Below, in pieces: positions 27,646 to 37,740 of a DNA stretch of 64,000 nucleotides. The stretch spans positions 310,001 to 374,000 of the forward strand of contig NZ_CABEHV010000004.1 of NCBI RefSeq assembly GCF_901542415.1. The letters run 5' to 3'. The DNA is from Streptococcus mitis (GTDB taxonomy: Bacteria; Bacillota; Bacilli; Lactobacillales; Streptococcaceae). Made by a program: the position numbers and the translations under genes. The stretch's first letter is position 1. Every line of letters starts with the position of its first letter. The notes beneath the pieces are model-generated. The model made no database searches. It saw only the letters and a list, made by a program, of their open reading frames with translations, and was not told where the DNA came from.

Positions 27646-29131
27646 ATTCTAAACGGCCATCTTGACGATAGGCGATATCTGGTTGCCAAGTCCATTTGGC
27701 ACCGAATTTTTCAAGTAAGTCAAAGCTTGCTTGAGGTCCCATGCTTCCAGCTTTATAGTCATGAAGTGGGGCACCATTTTCAGCCCAAAGTTCTTCGATA
27801 CGGTCAATCAATTTCCATGACGCACCAACTTCATCCCAGTGGCTAAAGTTAGTTGAGTTGTTGTTTAGTACATCATAAATTAATTTTTCGTATGGTTCTG
27901 GAGAAGCACCAGTTGCGGTCGCATCTGTACGGTAATCCAGTGAGTTCGGAGCTAAGTTAAATTCTTCTCCTACTTGCTTTCCATTTAGACTGAGAGAGAA
28001 ACCTTCTGTTGGTTGGATATAGATGGTCAAAATATTTGGAGCAAGTGGTTCTCCAAAGATAGAGTCCATTTGTTTAAAGACGATGTTGACATGAGTTCCT
28101 TTTTCAGTCAGACGTTTACCAGTACGGAAGAAGAAAGGAACACCACGGAATCGATCGCTGTCTACAAAGAAGGCACCAGATGCAAAGGTTTCTGTTGTTG
28201 ATTCTGGATTTACATTTGGCTCGCTACGATAAGAGATATATTTCATGCCATCAATCTTACCTGAACGGTATTGACCACGGATAAAGTGTTCTTTAAGCTC
28301 TTCATCCGTTGGATGATAGAGGTTTTTAAAGACCTTAATCTTCTCAGCACGAATCTCGTTTTTTGTGAAGTTTGCTGGCTTGTCCATAGCAAGGAGAGAA
28401 AGAAGTTGTAGTGTATGGTTTTGTACCATGTCACGGAGTGCACCAGATTGGTCATAGTAGCCACCACGTTCTTCTACACCCAAGCGCTCCGCAAAGGTAA
28501 TTTGAACATTGTCGATAAAGTCCTTGTTCCAAACGTTTTCAAAAATCAAGTTTGCAAAGCGAACTGCAAAGATACTTTGAATCATTTCCTTACCAAGATA
28601 ATGGTCAATACGGAAAATTTGTTCTTCGTCAAATGTTGCTAGGAGTTCGTCATTCAACTTGCTTGCAGTTGCGTAATCTGTACCAAATGGTTTTTCAACG
28701 ATTAAGCGCTCAAAACCTTTACCATCCACAATGTTTTCAGACTTGAGGTGTTTTGCGATAGTTCCAAAGAACTGAGGTGCCATAGACAAGAAGAAGAGCT
28801 TGTTGTGTTCAGCTTGGTACTTATCATTTAGTTCAGCCTGCAATTGACGTAGAGCAATGTAGTGTTCTGTATCGTTGACATCATGACTTTGATAGTAGAA
28901 GTGACTAGCGAACTCCTGAGCCTGTTCGGTACTATCTGCCAAATCAAGGATCGATTCGACTACAACAGATTCAAAATATTCCTTGCTCCAAGGACGACGA
29001 GCAGTTCCAATGACTGCAAAGTGCTCGGAAAGATTGCCGGATTTATAAAGTCTAAAAAGGGAAGGGTAGAGCTTGCGTTTAGCCAGGTCTCCACTCGCAC
29101 CGAAAATTGTAACAATAACCTTAGATGACAT
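27644..29131 (-). CDS. zwf: Glucose-6-phosphate 1-dehydrogenase
   Basis: 495 residues. First enzyme of the oxidative pentose phosphate route, making NADPH. It starts VTIFGASGDLAKRKLYPSLF (NADP-binding), has the active-site RIDHYLGKEMIQ and VEKPFG. It lies behind glnP-glnQ on the minus strand; in pneumococcus glnPQ-zwf is known to be GlnR-controlled, which fits the GlnR box found before glnP. A partial terminator (29252-29277) separates it from glnQ. Confidence 0.96.
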   Translation of the reverse strand: MSSKVIVTIFGASGDLAKRKLYPSLFRLYKSGNLSEHFAVIGTARRPWSKEYFESVVVESILDLADSTEQAQEFASHFYYQSHDVNDTEHYIALRQLQAELNDKYQAEHNKLFFLSMAPQFFGTIAKHLKSENIVDGKGFERLIVEKPFGTDYATASKLNDELLATFDEEQIFRIDHYLGKEMIQSIFAVRFANLIFENVWNKDFIDNVQITFAERLGVEERGGYYDQSGALRDMVQNHTLQLLSLLAMDKPANFTKNEIRAEKIKVFKNLYHPTDEELKEHFIRGQYRSGKIDGMKYISYRSEPNVNPESTTETFASGAFFVDSDRFRGVPFFFRTGKRLTEKGTHVNIVFKQMDSIFGEPLAPNILTIYIQPTEGFSLSLNGKQVGEEFNLAPNSLDYRTDATATGASPEPYEKLIYDVLNNNSTNFSHWDEVGASWKLIDRIEELWAENGAPLHDYKAGSMGPQASFDLLEKFGAKWTWQPDIAYRQDGRLE

Positions 29132-29251
29132 CTAGCTACCTAATTTCTATTTTTATTCCTAGTCTTGCTAGGTATGAGGAAACCTCATTTCATAAACTTA
29201 ATTCTAACATAATTTTCCGAAAAATCAAAAAATCCAATACGAGATAGAAAA

Positions 29252-29277
29252 AAACTGTAAGGAAATCCTTACAGTTT
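29252..29277 (-). terminator. Terminator between glnQ and zwf
   Basis: AAACTGTAAGG / CCTTACAGTTT is a perfect 11-base-pair stem, followed on the minus strand by a T run. If leaky it would lower zwf relative to glnPQ. Confidence 0.85.
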
Positions 29278-29281
29278 GAGT

Positions 29282-30022
29282 TTAGACGTTTAAGACCTTG
29301 TCCAAGAACTCTTTCAGACGTGGGTGTTGTGGGTTATCAAAGATTTGATCAGGTGTTCCGTCTTCTAGGAATTCACCGTCTGCAGTAAAGATAACGCGGT
29401 TGGCAACTTGACGGGCAAATCCCATTTCATGGGTTACGATAATCATGGTCATACCTTGCTCAGCCAATTCCTTCATAACGTTCAGTACGTCTCCGACCAT
29501 CTCAGGGTCAAGGGCTGAAGTTGGTTCATCAAAGAGCATGATATCTGGGTTCATTGCAAGTCCACGAGCGATGGCCACACGTTGTTTTTGACCACCTGAT
29601 AGGCTATCTGGGTTAGCATTAGCTTTATCTGCTAGCCCAACCTTCTCAAGCAACTCCATTCCCAATTTCTCAGCTTCTTCCCTAGTCATCAACTTGTGCT
29701 CGATAGGAGCAAAAGTAATGTTGTCCAATACAGACATATGAGGGAAGAGGTTAAAGTGTTGGAACACCATTCCGATATTTTCACGAACGTGGTCAACGTT
29801 GGTTGTTTTTTCAGTTAAGTCATAGCCGTTCACAGTGATGTGACCGCTCGTAACTTCTTCTAGAAGATTAAGGCTACGGAGGAAGGTCGACTTACCAGAT
29901 CCTGAAGGACCGATGATACAAACAACATCTCCTTCATAGAATTTAGTTGTGATTCCTTTTAGAACCTCATTTTTTCCATAGTGCTTGTGTAAATCATTTA
30001 CATCAATTTTTAATTTTGCCAT
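29282..30022 (-). CDS. glnQ: Glutamine/polar amino acid ABC transporter ATPase
   Basis: 246 residues. Walker [17 protein letters not shown]-loop [10 protein letters not shown], signature [14 protein letters not shown], Walker [15 protein letters not shown] and the switch His in [10 protein letters not shown] are all present. It powers the GlnP permease encoded just upstream; its start overlaps the glnP stop by one base. The substrate (glutamine/glutamate) comes from the operon, not the ATPase itself. Confidence 0.94.
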   Translation of the reverse strand: MAKLKIDVNDLHKHYGKNEVLKGITTKFYEGDVVCIIGPSGSGKSTFLRSLNLLEEVTSGHITVNGYDLTEKTTNVDHVRENIGMVFQHFNLFPHMSVLDNITFAPIEHKLMTREEAEKLGMELLEKVGLADKANANPDSLSGGQKQRVAIARGLAMNPDIMLFDEPTSALDPEMVGDVLNVMKELAEQGMTMIIVTHEMGFARQVANRVIFTADGEFLEDGTPDQIFDNPQHPRLKEFLDKVLNV

Positions 30023-32187
30023 TAACGAATCCTCTTTTCTAAGCGTTTCGCTAGTCTAGTCAAAAGTGTGATAATTACAAGATAGAAGATAGCAAGGATT
30101 GCATACATCTTGAAACTTTGGTAGTTACGGGCGATGATAATCTTACCAGTTTGGAAGAGTTCAACCAAACCGATAGCAGATACGATGGTTGTATCTTTAA
30201 GAGCGATAACGAATTGGTTAACAAAGTTTGGCAACATCAATTTAGTCGCTTGTGGCAAGATAATCTTACGCATGGTTTTTCCATAAGAGATACCCAAGCT
30301 TCGGCTGGCTTCCATTTGGCCAACCGGAACGGCCTGAATACCACCACGAACGATTTCAGCGATATAAGCAGCAGCATTGAGTGAGAGGGCAATAGTACCA
30401 GCTACGAAGTCGTTAATTGGACTTTGTTGTCCTGTGATGGACTCGATGAAGTTTGGAATTCCCCAGAAGATGAAGGCTGCAAGAATCATCAAAGGGATAC
30501 CACGGATAACGTCAACGAAAATCTCAGAAATCAGACGAAGAGATTTGTAGGGGCTGACACTAAACATACCGAAGATAATCCCGATAACAATGGCAATAGC
30601 AAATGAGATAAGAGCTAGAGCAAGAGTGATACCAAGACCGCTAAGGAGCTGTTTGTAGTTGTTTTGAAGCAAGCCCCAGATAGTTGTCTCATCAACAGTG
30701 CTTGTTGAAGCAGTTGATGACTCACTAGCTAGGTATTTATCAAGAATCTTTTGAAATTCTCCGTTTGCTTTAAGGTTTGCAAGTCCGTTGTTGAACATTT
30801 CAATCAATTCTGGATTTGCTCCCTTTTTAACGGCAAAGGATGTTTCACCGATTGGAGTTCCAGCGATTGGAGTTTTCAATTTTTGTCCTTGACTGATAGA
30901 ATATTTGAGGACAGGTTCATCATCCATAACGGCATCGATGGCACCAGTGTTTAAACTGTCATACATTGATGAACCATCAGCGAAGGTTTTGATTTTGTAA
31001 CCGTATTTGCTTTGATTTTCTGTTAAGAAGGTTTGAGAAGCAGTTCCGTTTTTAACACCAACTGTCTTCCCTTTTAAATCTTCATAAGAAGCAATGGTGC
31101 TTGATTCTTTGACACCAAGGATTGTATTAGCAGTGTAGTATGATTCTGAGAAGTCAAAAGTTGCCTTACGAGCATCTGTGACAGACATACCAGCAATGAT
31201 ACCATCAGCTTGTCCAGCTTGAACAGCACTGATAGCAGCATCAAAACCAGGGTTGGTGATTTCAATTTCAAAACCTTGGTCTTTAGCGATGGCCTTAATC
31301 AAGTCCATATCAATACCAGTAAATTGGTTGCTTGAATTTTGGAAAACAAAAGGTGCAAAAGAAGAATCGCTGGCAATAATGTATTTAGCTTTAACAGGAA
31401 TGGCTTTTAATCCTGCTAGAGTAGTTGTAGTTGGCACTGCTGAAGATGATGAAGCAGTCCATTTCTTGATGATTTTATCAAGACTACCATCTTTTTTCAT
31501 TTCAGCCAAGGCTTGGTTAAATTCAGTGACTAGGTGCTCGTATTTGCTTCCTTTTTTAACACCGAAAGCAAAACTTCCTACAGCTTCACCATCCATTTCA
31601 ATATGGAGGTCTTGACCTTGGTTAATGGCATATTCGATAACAGGTTTGTCATCCATCATGGCATCGATGGCACCAGCACTCAAGCTGTTGTTCATCAAAT
31701 CACTAGTGTCAAATGTTTTAATAGTAAAGCCGTATTTATCTTTGATTGTTTCAAGAAAACGTTGAGCAGCAGTTCCGTTTTTAACACCAACGGTTTTGCC
31801 AGTTAATTGGTCATATTTACTAATCTTGTGTGCCTTTGTAGTTGCAATGACAACTTTTGTATCATAGTAAGTATCAGACATGGTGAAGACTTTTTCACGT
31901 TCTTTCGTCTTTGTCATCCCTGCCATGATAGCGTCAGCTTGACCAGCTTGAACCGCATTTACCGCTGCATCAAATCCAGGATAGGACATCTGAATGTTCC
32001 ATCCTTTAATCTCAGCGACTTTGTTGATAATGTCAACATCAATTCCTTTATAAGTTTGATCTGAATCTTTAAACTCAAAAGGTGCATAGGCGGTATCAGA
32101 CACAATCTTAATAGTTTCTGCCTTTGCAATACCTAATGAGAAAATTGGGAATAAAATTAGCAAAAATGCTAGAAATTTTTTCTTCAT
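30022..32187 (-). CDS. glnP: Glutamine ABC transporter, fused double substrate-binding and permease protein
   Basis: 721 residues. A signal peptide (about 1-23) is followed by two tandem periplasmic-type binding domains (about 25-250 and 265-490, each with YAPFEF or [24 protein letters not shown] blocks). An inner-membrane permease domain follows (about 500-720) with the EAA loop [20 protein letters not shown]. Such fusions keep two binding domains tethered to each permease and are known from lactococcal GlnP. It starts the glnP-glnQ-zwf operon. Confidence 0.94.
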   Translation of the reverse strand: MKKKFLAFLLILFPIFSLGIAKAETIKIVSDTAYAPFEFKDSDQTYKGIDVDIINKVAEIKGWNIQMSYPGFDAAVNAVQAGQADAIMAGMTKTKEREKVFTMSDTYYDTKVVIATTKAHKISKYDQLTGKTVGVKNGTAAQRFLETIKDKYGFTIKTFDTSDLMNNSLSAGAIDAMMDDKPVIEYAINQGQDLHIEMDGEAVGSFAFGVKKGSKYEHLVTEFNQALAEMKKDGSLDKIIKKWTASSSSAVPTTTTLAGLKAIPVKAKYIIASDSSFAPFVFQNSSNQFTGIDMDLIKAIAKDQGFEIEITNPGFDAAISAVQAGQADGIIAGMSVTDARKATFDFSESYYTANTILGVKESSTIASYEDLKGKTVGVKNGTASQTFLTENQSKYGYKIKTFADGSSMYDSLNTGAIDAVMDDEPVLKYSISQGQKLKTPIAGTPIGETSFAVKKGANPELIEMFNNGLANLKANGEFQKILDKYLASESSTASTSTVDETTIWGLLQNNYKQLLSGLGITLALALISFAIAIVIGIIFGMFSVSPYKSLRLISEIFVDVIRGIPLMILAAFIFWGIPNFIESITGQQSPINDFVAGTIALSLNAAAYIAEIVRGGIQAVPVGQMEASRSLGISYGKTMRKIILPQATKLMLPNFVNQFVIALKDTTIVSAIGLVELFQTGKIIIARNYQSFKMYAILAIFYLVIITLLTRLAKRLEKRIR

Positions 32188-32216
32188 TTTTAGTCTCCTT
32201 TTCCGAATATTTTCCC

Positions 32217-32245
32217 ATTATATCAGAAAAAACTAAAAAATGCAA
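32217..32245 (-). promoter_or_regulatory. glnP promoter
   Basis: Read on the minus strand: TTGCAT (32240-32245), 17 bases, TATAAT (32217-32222), about 30 bases before the glnP start. A purine-rich ribosome-binding site (AAAGGAG) follows. Confidence 0.78.
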
Positions 32246-32252
32246 ATCTAGG

Positions 32253-32285
32253 AGCTTTTATGTTAGAAGATATAACATAAAAGCT
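32253..32285 (-). promoter_or_regulatory. GlnR box inside a 13-bp perfect inverted repeat
   Basis: TGTTA-N7-TAACA (32261-32277) is an exact GlnR box (TGTNA-N7-TNACA), just upstream of the glnP -35. The palindrome extends to 13 bases per arm (AGCTTTTATGTTA and TAACATAAAAGCT). GlnR with glutamine represses glnPQ-zwf in pneumococcus. On the plus strand the same repeat is followed by T residues and could also act as a hairpin. Confidence 0.82.
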
Positions 32286-32298
32286 TTTTATTTCTTTC

Positions 32299-32326
32299 TT
32301 GAACTGCTACCACAAAGTGCTATAAT
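32299..32326 (+). promoter_or_regulatory. Promoter of the CPBP protease gene
   Basis: TTGAAC (32299-32304), 16 bases, TATAAT (32321-32326). Confidence 0.65.
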
Positions 32327-32360
32327 AATAGTATATAATGGAAGAAAAGAGGACGGAGAT

Positions 32361-33314
32361 GTGAAGAACAAAAGAATTTTTAAAGACTTCCAAGCTTCTC
32401 AAATGCGGTTAAACCTCTACACAAGCCCCTTGTTAGCCTTTGCTTTTGTCTTTATAGGAGAGTTTGTGGCTTATACTTTATATGGTATTAGTTTGTTAGC
32501 TCTCATCGGACTTGCTAGAAATTTTGGAGAGGCTGGTCAAGCTTTTGCAACCTACTTGCAGACTTTGCAGCAGAGCTTGATGGATAAAACAAGTGACTTT
32601 CATTTAATCTTAGAATTGCTGGCCTTTGGTTTTATTCTCAACACTGTGTTCAGATGGACTAGAAAAGTTGAGAAAAGACCTATTCGAACTTTGGGATTTT
32701 ATAAAGAAAATTTCCTCAGCTATCTTCTTAAAGGGTTTGGGCTAGGTCTGGCACTTTTTCTTCTGACCTTGTTAGGTTTAGTGGCCTTGGGGCAATATCG
32801 TTTTGAGTCTATTCACTTGAATCCTTATTCGCTTGCCTTTGTCATTTTTACCATTCCATTTTGGATTTTACAGGGGACAACAGAAGAAGTGGTGGCCCGT
32901 GCTTGGCTCCTTCCTCAATTGGCTTCAAGAACCAATCTAAAACTAGCTGTTGTTATATCTAGCCTATTCTTTACCCAGCTTCATGTGGGAAATTCTGGTC
33001 TCACACCTCTATCTCTAGTGAATCTCTTTTTATTCGGAGTTGCTATGTCACTTTACCTCCTCAAAACCGATACAGTTTGGGGTGTTGCAGGTATTCATGG
33101 GGCTTGGAATTTTGCTCAAGGAAATCTATTTGGGATTTTAGTTAGTGGTCAACCGTCAGGAACGTCTCTGATGACCTTTTTACCACAAGGTAATCAAGGC
33201 TGGTTATCAGGAGGATCTTTTGGGATTGAAGGTTCTATCATGACAAGTTTAGTCTTGTTACTGCTGATTGTCTATCTCGCTTACCAATTAAAGAAAGAAA
33301 ATGAAAGGATGTGA
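32361..33314 (+). CDS. CPBP-family intramembrane metalloprotease
   Basis: 317 residues, about eight membrane segments. The CPBP (Abi) motifs are visible: EEVVARAWLLPQL with the paired Glu and Arg (about residues 176-186), FFTQLHVG with the second motif His, and GIHGAWNFAQG. Family members cut membrane substrates or help in bacteriocin self-immunity and prenylated-protein processing. The substrate here is unknown. The GTG at 32361 is chosen because GGACGGAG lies just before it and it starts VKNKRIFKDFQ; an upstream extension from 32124 would run through the promoter. Confidence 0.82.
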   Translation: MKNKRIFKDFQASQMRLNLYTSPLLAFAFVFIGEFVAYTLYGISLLALIGLARNFGEAGQAFATYLQTLQQSLMDKTSDFHLILELLAFGFILNTVFRWTRKVEKRPIRTLGFYKENFLSYLLKGFGLGLALFLLTLLGLVALGQYRFESIHLNPYSLAFVIFTIPFWILQGTTEEVVARAWLLPQLASRTNLKLAVVISSLFFTQLHVGNSGLTPLSLVNLFLFGVAMSLYLLKTDTVWGVAGIHGAWNFAQGNLFGILVSGQPSGTSLMTFLPQGNQGWLSGGSFGIEGSIMTSLVLLLLIVYLAYQLKKENERM

Positions 33315-33390
33315 CTTCGGTCCGTCCTTTTCTTCGTGAAAATGCTATAAGTATGCTAAAATAGGAATAGCACATGGAAAGAGGATTCTT

Positions 33391-35379
33391 ATGATCAATC
33401 GCATTACAGATAATCAATTTAAACTAGTATCAAAATATCAACCATCAGGAGATCAACCACAAGCTATCGAGCAGTTGGTTGATAATATCGAGGGTGGAGA
33501 AAAAGCTCAGATTCTGATGGGGGCGACCGGAACAGGGAAGACCTATACCATGAGTCAGGTTATTTCCAAAGTCAATAAACCAACTCTGGTCATCGCCCAC
33601 AATAAAACTCTAGCAGGACAGCTCTATGGGGAGTTTAAGGAATTTTTCCCTGAAAATGCAGTTGAGTACTTTGTGTCTTACTATGATTATTACCAACCTG
33701 AGGCCTATGTCCCTTCCAGTGATACCTATATTGAAAAGGACAGCTCTGTCAATGACGAGATTGACAAACTCCGCCACTCAGCGACTTCAGCCCTTCTGGA
33801 GCGTAATGATGTTATTGTCGTTGCCTCAGTCTCTTGTATCTATGGTTTGGGTTCGCCCAAGGAATACGCTGATAGTGTCGTTAGTCTCCGTCCAGGTCTT
33901 GAAATTTCTCGTGATAAACTCTTAAATGACTTGGTCGATATTCACTTTGAGCGAAATGATATTGATTTCCAACGTGGAAGATTTCGTGTGCGTGGGGATG
34001 TGGTGGAGATTTTCCCAGCTTCCCGTGATGAACACGCCTTTCGAGTCGAATTTTTTGGAGATGAAATTGACCGTATTCGTGAGGTTGAGGCCCTGACTGG
34101 TCAGGTATTGGGAGAAGTGGATCATTTGGCGATTTTCCCTGCGACTCACTTTGTGACCAATGACGACCACATGGAAGTTGCCATTGCCAAGATTCAAGCA
34201 GAATTAGAAGAGCAACTAGCTATCTTTGAGAAGGAAGGTAAATTGCTTGAAGCCCAACGTTTGAAACAGCGGACAGAGTATGATATCGAAATGTTGCGTG
34301 AGATGGGCTATACCAACGGGGTTGAAAATTATTCTCGCCATATGGATGGGCGTAGCGAAGGTGAGCCTCCTTATACGCTTCTTGATTTCTTCCCAGATGA
34401 TTTTTTGATTATGATTGACGAGAGTCACATGACTATGGGACAAATAAAAGGCATGTACAATGGAGACCGTTCGCGTAAAGAAATGCTGGTTAATTATGGT
34501 TTCCGTTTGCCATCAGCCTTGGACAATCGTCCCTTACATCGTGAGGAGTTTGAAAGTCATGTGCATCAGATTGTTTACGTTTCAGCGACACCAGGTGACT
34601 ATGAAAACGAACAGACTGAGACAGTGATTGAGCAAATCATTCGTCCAACGGGACTCTTGGATCCTGAGGTGGAAGTCCGTCCGACTATGGGACAGATTGA
34701 TGACCTCTTAGGTGAAATTAATGCCCGTGTTGAAAAGAATGAACGAACCTTTATCACCACTTTGACCAAGAAAATGGCAGAGGACTTGACCGACTACTTT
34801 AAGGAAATGGGCATCAAGGTCAAGTACATGCACTCGGATATTAAGACCTTGGAACGGACGGAGATTATCCGTGACCTGCGCTTGGGTGTCTTTGACGTCT
34901 TGGTTGGAATCAACCTCCTTCGTGAAGGGATTGACGTTCCTGAGGTTAGCTTGGTTGCCATTCTCGATGCTGACAAAGAAGGTTTCCTTCGTAACGAGCG
35001 TGGTCTCATTCAGACCATTGGTCGTGCTGCTCGTAATAGTGAGGGACATGTCATTATGTATGCGGACACTGTGACCCAGTCTATGCAACGTGCCATCGAT
35101 GAAACTGCCCGCCGTCGCAAAATCCAGATGGCTTATAATGAAGAACACGGTATTGTGCCTCAGACAATCAAGAAAGAAATCCGTGACCTGATTGCTGTGA
35201 CCAAGGCAGTTGCTAAGGAAGAAGACAAGGAAGTCGATATCAATAGCCTCAACAAACAAGAACGCAAAGAACTCGTCAAGAAACTAGAAAAACAAATGCA
35301 AGAAGCCGTTGAAGTGCTTGACTTTGAACTAGCAGCTCAGATCCGTGATATGATGCTGGAAGTGAAGGCGTTGAATTAG
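33391..35379 (+). CDS. uvrB: Excinuclease ABC subunit B
   Basis: 662 residues. DNA-damage verification helicase of nucleotide excision repair. Walker [16 protein letters not shown], the DNA-inserting beta-hairpin region [19 protein letters not shown], helicase DESHMT, and [12 protein letters not shown] are present. The C-terminal UVR domain ([20 protein letters not shown]) binds UvrC. It ends the core block before the accessory zone. Confidence 0.97.
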   Translation: MINRITDNQFKLVSKYQPSGDQPQAIEQLVDNIEGGEKAQILMGATGTGKTYTMSQVISKVNKPTLVIAHNKTLAGQLYGEFKEFFPENAVEYFVSYYDYYQPEAYVPSSDTYIEKDSSVNDEIDKLRHSATSALLERNDVIVVASVSCIYGLGSPKEYADSVVSLRPGLEISRDKLLNDLVDIHFERNDIDFQRGRFRVRGDVVEIFPASRDEHAFRVEFFGDEIDRIREVEALTGQVLGEVDHLAIFPATHFVTNDDHMEVAIAKIQAELEEQLAIFEKEGKLLEAQRLKQRTEYDIEMLREMGYTNGVENYSRHMDGRSEGEPPYTLLDFFPDDFLIMIDESHMTMGQIKGMYNGDRSRKEMLVNYGFRLPSALDNRPLHREEFESHVHQIVYVSATPGDYENEQTETVIEQIIRPTGLLDPEVEVRPTMGQIDDLLGEINARVEKNERTFITTLTKKMAEDLTDYFKEMGIKVKYMHSDIKTLERTEIIRDLRLGVFDVLVGINLLREGIDVPEVSLVAILDADKEGFLRNERGLIQTIGRAARNSEGHVIMYADTVTQSMQRAIDETARRRKIQMAYNEEHGIVPQTIKKEIRDLIAVTKAVAKEEDKEVDINSLNKQERKELVKKLEKQMQEAVEVLDFELAAQIRDMMLEVKALN

Positions 35380-35463
35380 GGGAATTCGTAAATGTAGTGT
35401 GATAATGAATTAGACAATTTTTACTGATATAAAGCCCCATTTTTAATATACTGTGGGCATATC

Positions 35464-35492
35464 TTGCACTGAGTGAAAATTTATTGTATAAT
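35464..35492 (+). promoter_or_regulatory. Promoter of the ATPase/Toprim module
   Basis: TTGCAC (35464-35469), 17 bases, TATAAT (35487-35492). Transcription would begin near 35499, so the two-gene module has its own promoter rather than relying on uvrB. Confidence 0.75.
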
Positions 35493-35500
35493 CAAAATAT

Positions 35501-35517
35501 CCGTAATTTTTTTACGG
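35501..35517 (+). other. Hairpin at the very start of the module transcript
   Basis: CCGTAA-TTTTT-TTACGG forms a perfect six-base-pair hairpin beginning within a few bases of the predicted start of transcription and ending five bases before the AGGAGG ribosome-binding site. It could protect the mRNA end or bind a regulator; no function is shown. Confidence 0.5.
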
Positions 35518-35535
35518 CTAATAGGAGGTATAAAA

Positions 35536-36654
35536 ATGTTACAAAAATTTAAGGTAAAAGGTTTTAAAAATTTTACATCACAAATTGAGTTTGATTTAAC
35601 AGCTGGAAATTATTCATTTAATGATAGTATTGTAAAAAATAATATTGTTACTACTGCAGTTATATATGGTGATAATGCCTCGGGCAAATCAAACCTAGGT
35701 TTAGCTATAATGGATATTATAACTCATCTGACAGATAATGAAAAAAATATTAATGATTATAAAAAACATTTTTTAAATCTAGAAACTACGCCTGAGTATG
35801 CCAAATTTGATTATACATTTAATTTTAATAATCACATTGTAAAATATAATTATTGTAAAAAAGAGTATGATGTGATTTTATATGAAGAATTATTCATAGA
35901 TAATGAATTGATTGTTAAATACGATAGGCAGGAGCAGATTAAAACAATAAATCTTAAAAATGGTGGTGAAATAAATTTTGAAAAATTAAGAGATGATCAA
36001 TCACTGGTAAAACTTGCCTATGTTTATTCGACAGGTGGTGATCAGGAAGAAGATACAAAAGATGCTATTTTTGATAGATTTATTAAGTTTGTTGATTCAA
36101 TGTTATCATTTGATTCAATTTATGGAAATCATTATCAAGGATATACGACAGGACGTGGACAAATCGCTGAAATGATTATTAAAAAAGATAAGGTTAAAGA
36201 ATATCAACAATTTCTTTCTGAGGTTGGTATTCATTATGAATTGTTTGAAAAAGAGATTGATGATTCGAAACATATTTTTGCAAAATTTCCATCGGGAAAA
36301 GAGGCTAATTTCTTTAATATTATGTCTAAAGGAACTCTAGCTTTATCTTTATTTTTCATGTGGTATATGCAAATAGTAGATGGAATTCAATTTTTGTTTA
36401 TTGATGAATTTGATTCTTATTTTCACCATAATGTATCTAGAGTGTTAATAAATAAATTAAAATTCTCACCGGTTCAAGTTGTTTTGACTACACATAATAC
36501 TGCAAATATGTCTAACTCTATTTTAAGACCTGATAGTTATTTTACTATTTCTAATAATAGAATTGCTAATATTGCGGATCGTTCTGGTCGTGAAATACGT
36601 CAAGCACAAAATATAGAAAAAATGTATCGAGCAGGTAGTTTTGATAATGAGTAA
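35536..36654 (+). CDS. ABC-type (AAA15) ATPase of a putative defence pair
   Basis: 372 residues. Walker A GDNASGKS (residues 45-52) comes after the KGFKNFTSQIEFDL strand typical of the RecF/SMC-like AAA15/AAA21 family. A signature-like MSKGTLALSLF lies near 285, Walker B IQFLFIDEFDSYFHH near 300 with the catalytic Glu, and the switch His in LTTHNTANMSN near 330. Such ATPases (AbiLi, RloA, AriA) work with Toprim partners in phage defence. The start at 35536 follows AGGAGG; the longer frame from 35473 would begin within the promoter. Visibly AT-rich. The stop overlaps the partner gene by eight bases. Confidence 0.82.
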   Translation: MLQKFKVKGFKNFTSQIEFDLTAGNYSFNDSIVKNNIVTTAVIYGDNASGKSNLGLAIMDIITHLTDNEKNINDYKKHFLNLETTPEYAKFDYTFNFNNHIVKYNYCKKEYDVILYEELFIDNELIVKYDRQEQIKTINLKNGGEINFEKLRDDQSLVKLAYVYSTGGDQEEDTKDAIFDRFIKFVDSMLSFDSIYGNHYQGYTTGRGQIAEMIIKKDKVKEYQQFLSEVGIHYELFEKEIDDSKHIFAKFPSGKEANFFNIMSKGTLALSLFFMWYMQIVDGIQFLFIDEFDSYFHHNVSRVLINKLKFSPVQVVLTTHNTANMSNSILRPDSYFTISNNRIANIADRSGREIRQAQNIEKMYRAGSFDNE

Positions 36655-37480
36655 TATACTATTTATTGTTGAGGGTATGGTAGATGAGCCAAGATATATA
36701 AACCAATTTATTGAATATCACCAATCATGTATGGTAACAAATGGAAATAATGTTATTCCAATTGTTGTTCAGAGTTATGGGACATTAATATATGATTTAT
36801 ATAAAAGAATCTCCAAGTATTTAGAAGAGGATGAATTTGAAACGATTCCTGTCCTACTAGAAATATTAAAAGATAAGTCCATAAAGTATAGTGATGAGCT
36901 AGAAGATCATGAAAAGTTCTCGGATATTTTTCTATTTTTTGACTTAGATGCACATTATCACTACAAGAAAGATAAAAGGAATGATCAGGTTTATAAGGAG
37001 ATTAATAAACTTTTGTCCTTTTTTAATGAATCAACTGACAAAGGAAAACTACTAATTAGTTATCCTATGTTTGAAGCTTTAAAATGCTTTAAAGATGATT
37101 TTATAAATGGGAGTAATGTATTGTGCCATTTGTTTGATATTTATGAGGTTAAGAAGAAAGGTAGCAGTACAACATTCAAGGAAAAATATAAGTGTATATC
37201 TTCGGAGAGTTATAAAAATCCGGATTATTCTAAAGAGAAGATTGAAAAATTGGTCCAATATTTTATATTGTGTTCTTTCTATTTGGTTGAAAATGAAATC
37301 GATATTTCCAATTCTGAAACTATATTTATAAAACAATATGAAAAATTAATTAATCCTAGTGAACAGGTTCTTATTTTATCTGCTTTCCCACATTTTATAA
37401 TTGATATTTTTGGAATAGAGCCATATTGTAAAATTTGGGATTGGACTTTTACATTTAAAAATATTTCTGACTATAGTTAA
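36647..37480 (+). CDS. Toprim-like partner of the ATPase, putative defence effector
   Basis: 277 residues, not recognised as a named protein. The start FIVEGMVDEPRY supplies the Toprim-type Glu (residue 9). IFLFFDLDAHYHY supplies a DxD pair (residues 99 and 101) on a hydrophobic strand. SYPMFEALKCF (139-149) resembles the conserved segment after the DxD of RloB/AbiLii-type proteins. The remainder is helical and unassigned. It overlaps the ATPase gene by eight bases, so both are probably made together. By analogy with AbiL, RloAB and PARIS it may be a nuclease or toxin released by the ATPase on infection; this is inference. Confidence 0.65.
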   Translation: MSNILFIVEGMVDEPRYINQFIEYHQSCMVTNGNNVIPIVVQSYGTLIYDLYKRISKYLEEDEFETIPVLLEILKDKSIKYSDELEDHEKFSDIFLFFDLDAHYHYKKDKRNDQVYKEINKLLSFFNESTDKGKLLISYPMFEALKCFKDDFINGSNVLCHLFDIYEVKKKGSSTTFKEKYKCISSESYKNPDYSKEKIEKLVQYFILCSFYLVENEIDISNSETIFIKQYEKLINPSEQVLILSAFPHFIIDIFGIEPYCKIWDWTFTFKNISDYS

Positions 37481-37549
37481 AGCTCCTTATATTATTGATT
37501 GTCGGAAGTGATGTTACAGTAACACTACTGTTAATTAAGAAAAATATAA

Positions 37550-37684
37550 CTAACTTGGATAGATTTAGCATTTTTATTGACTACTGCTATACTTACCGTA
37601 TTACCTTATGTGAAAAAGATTGATATTACACAATTAGGTTCAGTGGAGTTTAGAAGCGGTGAACAAACTTCAAAAGAGAAGTAA
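37550..37684 (+). pseudogene. Short open fragment of a small membrane protein
   Basis: An open frame without a start codon reads LTWIDLAFLLTTAILTVLPY, then VKKIDITQLGSVEFRSGEQ, ending in TAA. One membrane segment is followed by a short polar tail. The reading frame is closed by a stop just upstream. It looks like the 3' end of a gene trimmed when the upstream module arrived or decayed. Not identified. Confidence 0.35.
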
Positions 37685-37740
37685 TAGAATATCATCAGAT
37701 ACAACTTACTATTTTAGCCTTACTGAATAGATAAAAGGAG

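Noticed and set aside
32124..32360. Longer start of the CPBP protease gene at 32124.
   Set aside because: The extension crosses the glnP promoter, the GlnR box and the -35/-10 of the protease gene, and lacks a ribosome-binding site.
35473..35535. N-terminal extension of the ATPase from 35473.
   Set aside because: It would begin before the predicted transcription start; the AGGAGG before the ATG at 35536 and the KGFKNF start fit the family.
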